Below are positions 5,791-7,490 of a stretch of 7,490 nt of DNA, in pieces. The notes beneath the pieces are model-generated. The model was not told the origin of the DNA, ran no database searches, and saw nothing but the letters and a program-made list of their open reading frames with translations. A program made the translations under genes and the position numbers. This DNA comes from Nitrospina sp. GTDB lineage: Bacteria; Nitrospinota; Nitrospinia; Nitrospinales; VA-1. The stretch spans positions 1-7,490 of the forward strand of contig JABJCF010000335.1 in assembly GCA_018665625.1 (NCBI GenBank), read 5' to 3'. Each line of letters begins with the position of its first letter. Position 1 is the first letter of the stretch.

Positions 5791-5824
5791 CAAAAAAACA
5801 AAACCCTGCTGAGTTTCAGCAGGG
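5791..5824 (-). terminator. Strong intrinsic terminator after tRNA-Asn
   Basis: On the minus strand CCCTGCTGA-AAC-TCAGCAGGG is a perfect 9-bp GC-rich stem with a 3-nt loop (5824-5804), followed by TTTTGTTTTTTTGG. It lies 38 bp downstream of the tRNA and isolates it from hemB. Confidence 0.93.
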
Positions 5825-5862
5825 CCTGTTTAAACTTCCCGTCTATGCAGACAGTATATAAA

Positions 5863-5937
5863 TGGCTCCGGTGAGAGGATTCGAACCTCTAACACATCGA
5901 TTAACAGTCGATTGCGCTACCGTTGCGCCACACCGGA
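5863..5937 (-). tRNA. tRNA-Asn, anticodon GTT
   Basis: A complete cloverleaf. The acceptor stem TCCGGTG (5937-5931) pairs with CACCGGA (5873-5867), with discriminator G and genomically encoded CCA (5865-5863). The D stem is GCGC/GCGC. The anticodon arm ATCGA-CTGTTAA-TCGAT puts GTT at 5905-5903. The T arm AGAGG-TTCGAAT-CCTCT is canonical and the variable loop has 5 nt. It is a single-gene transcript between its own promoter and terminator. No intron or attachment-site duplication is visible. Confidence 0.97.
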
Positions 5938-5967
5938 ATGGAGTCGATTTTGATCTTAAAGCGTTGA

Positions 5968-5996
5968 AAAGTAGTCCAGTTTTACCATATTGTCAA
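5968..5996 (-). promoter_or_regulatory. Promoter of tRNA-Asn
   Basis: The minus strand has a perfect TTGACA (5996-5991), a 17-bp spacer and TACTTT (5973-5968). An A/T-rich stretch upstream (TTTTAATTTTTA) resembles an UP element. The start would fall near 5961, about 24 bp before the mature tRNA. The -10 is imperfect. Confidence 0.6.
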
Positions 5997-6106
5997 TAAA
6001 AATTAAAACATTTTCTTCCCACTAAATGAGAGACAAGACCACACCTTGGGGAAATATTGGAGAACCTGCGGTTAATGGCTTAACAATCTCTTATAGCATT
6101 ACGAGG

Positions 6107-6128
6107 AAAACCACCGGTTCGCCGCTGG
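6107..6128 (-). terminator. Probable terminator after recR
   Basis: On the minus strand CCAGCGG-CGAA-CCGGTGG forms a 7-bp stem with one internal mismatch directly after the recR stop, followed by TTTT. It would end the dnaX-ybaB-recR transcript. The rest of the gap up to the tRNA promoter (about 6000-6106) shows no gene. Confidence 0.45.
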
Positions 6129-6129
6129 G

Positions 6130-6729
6130 CTACCCCATTTCCATACGTCCTTCGAGGGATTTCAGCAAGGTCACGGAGTCGGCGTATTCAATATCAGATC
6201 CCACCGGCAAACCTCTTGCAATGCGAGTGACTTTTACATTGAGCGGTTTGAGAACTTTCGAAACATAGACCGCGGTAGACTCACCCTCCATATCGGGATT
6301 GGTAGCCAGGATCACTTCCCGGATTTCTTTTGTGGCCACCTTTTCTTTTAAAGCTTCAATATTTAAATCGTCTGGACCAATTCCATCCAACGGAGAAATG
6401 ACTCCCATCAAAACATGGTACACACCTTTGAAATAACCCATGTTCTCCATTACATAAACGTCGTGAGGTTCTTCCACAACACAAATCTGTTTTTGGTCAC
6501 GAGAGGTATCGGAACAAATCCCGCATGGGTCGGCTTCTGTGATTCCATGACATACAGAACAAAGAATAATTTTATCTTTTAAATTCTGGATTGCATTCGC
6601 AAGCTTGGTGGCCTGATCGGCTTTACTGCGCATCAGAAAAAAAGACAACCGCTCAGCCGTCTTTTGTCCAATACCAGGGAGCCTTTTCAATTCATCAATA
6701 AGATCCGTTACCGCCGGTGGCCTCTTCAT
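6130..6729 (-). CDS. recR: Recombination mediator protein RecR
   Basis: A DNA-binding ring-forming protein that acts with RecO and RecF to load RecA onto SSB-coated gaps. The 199 residues match the family length. A helix-hairpin-helix is at about 8-30 (LPGIGQKTAERL), followed by a four-cysteine zinc site C57, C60, C69, C72, a Toprim domain about 80-172 with the VVEEP and ATNPDMEGESTA motifs, and the conserved C-terminal RIARGLPVGSDIEYADSVTL segment. A TAG three codons upstream makes the ATG at 6729 the first possible ATG in frame. The ribosome-binding region is made of repeat sequence (GGTAGG, 6 bases before the start) and is weak. It follows ybaB in the usual order but after an unusually long 265-bp gap. 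Confidence 0.97.
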   Translation of the reverse strand: MKRPPAVTDLIDELKRLPGIGQKTAERLSFFLMRSKADQATKLANAIQNLKDKIILCSVCHGITEADPCGICSDTSRDQKQICVVEEPHDVYVMENMGYFKGVYHVLMGVISPLDGIGPDDLNIEALKEKVATKEIREVILATNPDMEGESTAVYVSKVLKPLNVKVTRIARGLPVGSDIEYADSVTLLKSLEGRMEMG

Positions 6730-6805
6730 GGCAGCCTACCGGCTGTAGGGAATAGGTCATTACCCATAAAGCTAGCAATAACCTTCCTGCCTTTAACTTT
6801 AATTT
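6730..6805. repeat. Tandem intergenic repeat, recR-proximal copy
   Basis: About 76 bp that aligns without gaps to 6820-6895 (59 of 76 identical, 90-bp period). Conserved blocks are GGCAGCCTACCGG, AGGGA, GCTAGCAA and TTCCTGCCTTTAAC. The repeat starts on the base next to the recR ATG, so it supplies that gene's ribosome-binding region. Confidence 0.85.
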
Positions 6806-6819
6806 GTTTCCACGTAGTG

Positions 6820-6895
6820 GGCAGCCTACCGGGTACAGGGAGTATGTCGGTATCCGCAAGGCTAGCAAAGGCGTTCCTGCCTTTAACATTATTTC
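6820..6895. repeat. Tandem intergenic repeat, ybaB-proximal copy
   Basis: The second copy of the element at 6730-6805, in the same orientation. Here CGGGTAC and GTATCCG can pair (7 bp, one wobble) and AAAGGC pairs with GCCTTT near the end; neither stem is preserved in the other copy, which argues against one conserved RNA fold. The flanking bases up to the ybaB stop hold nothing recognisable. Confidence 0.85.
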
Positions 6896-6994
6896 TCATC
6901 ATTTTTAAACGCATTGAAAATTTGTATCCAGAAGCTTGAGAAGAATAGTTTCGCTCGAAAATGTTTTGACCTATCAGTTGCAGTGTTTGCCCTG

Positions 6995-7321
6995 CTAGGT
7001 GGGGGGGAAGAGGCCAGGGATTTTTATGCCGCCGGTCATTTTTGTCATTTCACCCTGAGCTAATTCTTTAACCTTTTTACTGGCTTCGTTAATGGCCCCG
7101 GTAATTAAATCTTCCAGAACTTCGCGGTCGTTCATATTGATCAGTTCGTCGTCGATTTTAATGGAGATGATTTCATTGAGTCCATTAGCAACAACCTTTA
7201 CCATTCCACCACCGGTGCTGACTTCTACTGTTTTTTCTGCCAAGCCTTCCTGCATTTCAGCAAGTTTGGATTGCATTTCCGTTGCTTGTTTGAATAACCC
7301 TGTCCAACCTTTATCAAACAT
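6995..7321 (-). CDS. ybaB: YbaB/EbfC family nucleoid-associated protein
   Basis: A small dimeric DNA-binding protein usually encoded between dnaX and recR. The 108 residues fit the family. An N-terminal helix rich in M, Q and K (about 8-30, KQATEMQSKLAEMQEGL) precedes the conserved core VEVSTGGGMVKVVANGLNEI (32-51), then IDDELIN, DREVLEDLITGAINEA and the C-terminal M-x-x-x-x-GG-x-x-x-PG segment. The start ATG at 7321 gives the standard MF(D/x)KG N-terminus. No Shine-Dalgarno sits at normal spacing; the nearest (AGGAAGG) is 24 nt away beyond a hairpin. It is 48 bp from the dnaX stop and probably co-transcribed with it. Confidence 0.95.
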   Translation of the reverse strand: MFDKGWTGLFKQATEMQSKLAEMQEGLAEKTVEVSTGGGMVKVVANGLNEIISIKIDDELINMNDREVLEDLITGAINEASKKVKELAQGEMTKMTGGIKIPGLFPPT

Positions 7322-7333
7322 AATATTTTAAAA

Positions 7334-7345
7334 TGCCCGAAGGCA
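7334..7345 (-). other. UUCG-loop hairpin between dnaX and ybaB
   Basis: On the minus strand TGCC-TTCG-GGCA forms a stem closed by the very stable C(UUCG)G tetraloop, followed by TTTTAAAA. It lies between an AGAGGAAGG sequence (7355-7347) and the ybaB start. Possible roles are a weak attenuator, an mRNA-stability element, or a fold that brings the Shine-Dalgarno nearer the ATG. Confidence 0.5.
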
Positions 7346-7369
7346 CCTTCCTCTAATTAGCAATAACTA

Positions 7370-7490
7370 TTATTTGACCACAATGCCGCCGAAAATGTCC
7401 AGAGCGTCTTGAATTATTTCTGATTCTGATTTTAGTTTTCCAATTTCAGGGTCTATTGGCTTTTTTTTTTCTGCACCTGCTGCTTGAGCA
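7370..7490 (-). CDS. dnaX: DNA polymerase III tau/gamma subunit, C-terminal end (partial)
   Basis: The clamp-loader subunit; only the last 39 codons lie in the window and the rest extends past the right edge. The visible peptide has an Ala/Gly/Glu/Lys-rich linker, then PIDPEIGKLKSESEIIQ and the ending DALDIFGGIVVK, matching the DnaX C-terminal pattern (hydrophobic helix, then IFGG-I-V). Two stop codons in a row (TAA 7372-7370, TAG 7369-7367) end it. Position just upstream of ybaB and recR supports the call. The fragment includes the A10 slippery tract described separately. Confidence 0.8.
   Translation of the reverse strand, partial: AQAAGAEKKKPIDPEIGKLKSESEIIQDALDIFGGIVVK
7460..7470 (-). 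other. A10 tract with in-phase A-AAA-AAG slippery heptamer in dnaX
   Basis: In the dnaX frame the codons read GAA AAA AAA AAG. This contains A-AAA-AAG in the phase used for -1 frameshifting in E. coli dnaX, and an A-run of the length that causes transcriptional slippage in Thermus dnaX. An AGGTG lies 7 nt upstream (7478-7474) and CCAAT/ATTGG can pair just downstream (7459-7440). Both shifted frames stop at once: -1 at TGA 7448-7446, +1 at TAG 7455-7453. Confidence 0.5.

Noticed and set aside
5779..5792. Sigma54-like TTGGAAACGGGTTGCA on the minus strand upstream of hemB
   Set aside because: GG and GC are again 9 bp apart, and the first half belongs to the terminator T-tract.
5863..5937. Integration site at tRNA-Asn
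   Set aside because: No second copy of the tRNA 3' end and no integrase gene are visible in the window.
6820..6895. c-di-GMP-type riboswitch, suggested by a CCGGTAGGCTGCC stretch
   Set aside because: The remaining conserved core of that class is absent, the possible stems are not shared by the two copies, and the element ends directly at the recR start.

Overview
The window reads as an ordinary chromosomal stretch of a mesophilic, Gram-negative-type bacterium with moderately AT-rich DNA. It holds a dnaX-ybaB-recR cluster, a tRNA-Asn with encoded CCA, a magnesium-type hemB, lgt and an NtrC-family sigma54 activator. The mix would fit a deltaproteobacterial or Nitrospina-like lineage, but the lineage is a guess; only 'bacterial' is secure. 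Every supported gene lies on the minus strand, so transcription runs from the right edge to the left.

Right part (7490 to about 6107): the 3' end of dnaX (clamp loader), ybaB (nucleoid-associated protein) and recR (recombinational repair) keep the classic order. Two features interrupt it: a UUCG-loop hairpin between dnaX and ybaB, and a 90-bp-period tandem repeat between ybaB and recR whose last base touches the recR start codon. The dnaX fragment carries a run of ten A with an in-phase A-AAA-AAG heptamer, the kind of slippery site that makes short clamp-loader forms in other bacteria.

Middle (6107 to 3850): tRNA-Asn has its own promoter and a strong terminator. hemB and lgt follow with a 47-bp gap, probably one transcript. 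hemB is preceded by a hairpin that overlaps its candidate -10 box. Similar short sequences flank lgt on both sides.

Left-centre (3850 to 2545) is the most unusual part. A 347-residue protein combines an N-terminal winged helix-turn-helix, a GHKL-type ATPase domain and a C-terminal STAS-like DUF4325 domain. Its upstream region has a perfect sigma70-type promoter (TTGACA, 17 bp, TATAAT) and seven copies of a 9-10 bp motif, TTATAACTA, locked to a 22-bp period inside two clusters. One copy covers the -10 box. This looks like a self-contained, probably autoregulated switch.

Left (2472 to 1): a secreted staphylococcal-nuclease-like protein with a small C-terminal cysteine-containing domain, then a sigma54-dependent response regulator with an altered acidic pocket. 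The last 276 bases hold no convincing gene. They contain palindromic half-sites and, at the very edge, two related 22-bp sequences plus a strong ribosome-binding-like sequence, which together suggest the end of an IS21-like insertion sequence running out of the window.
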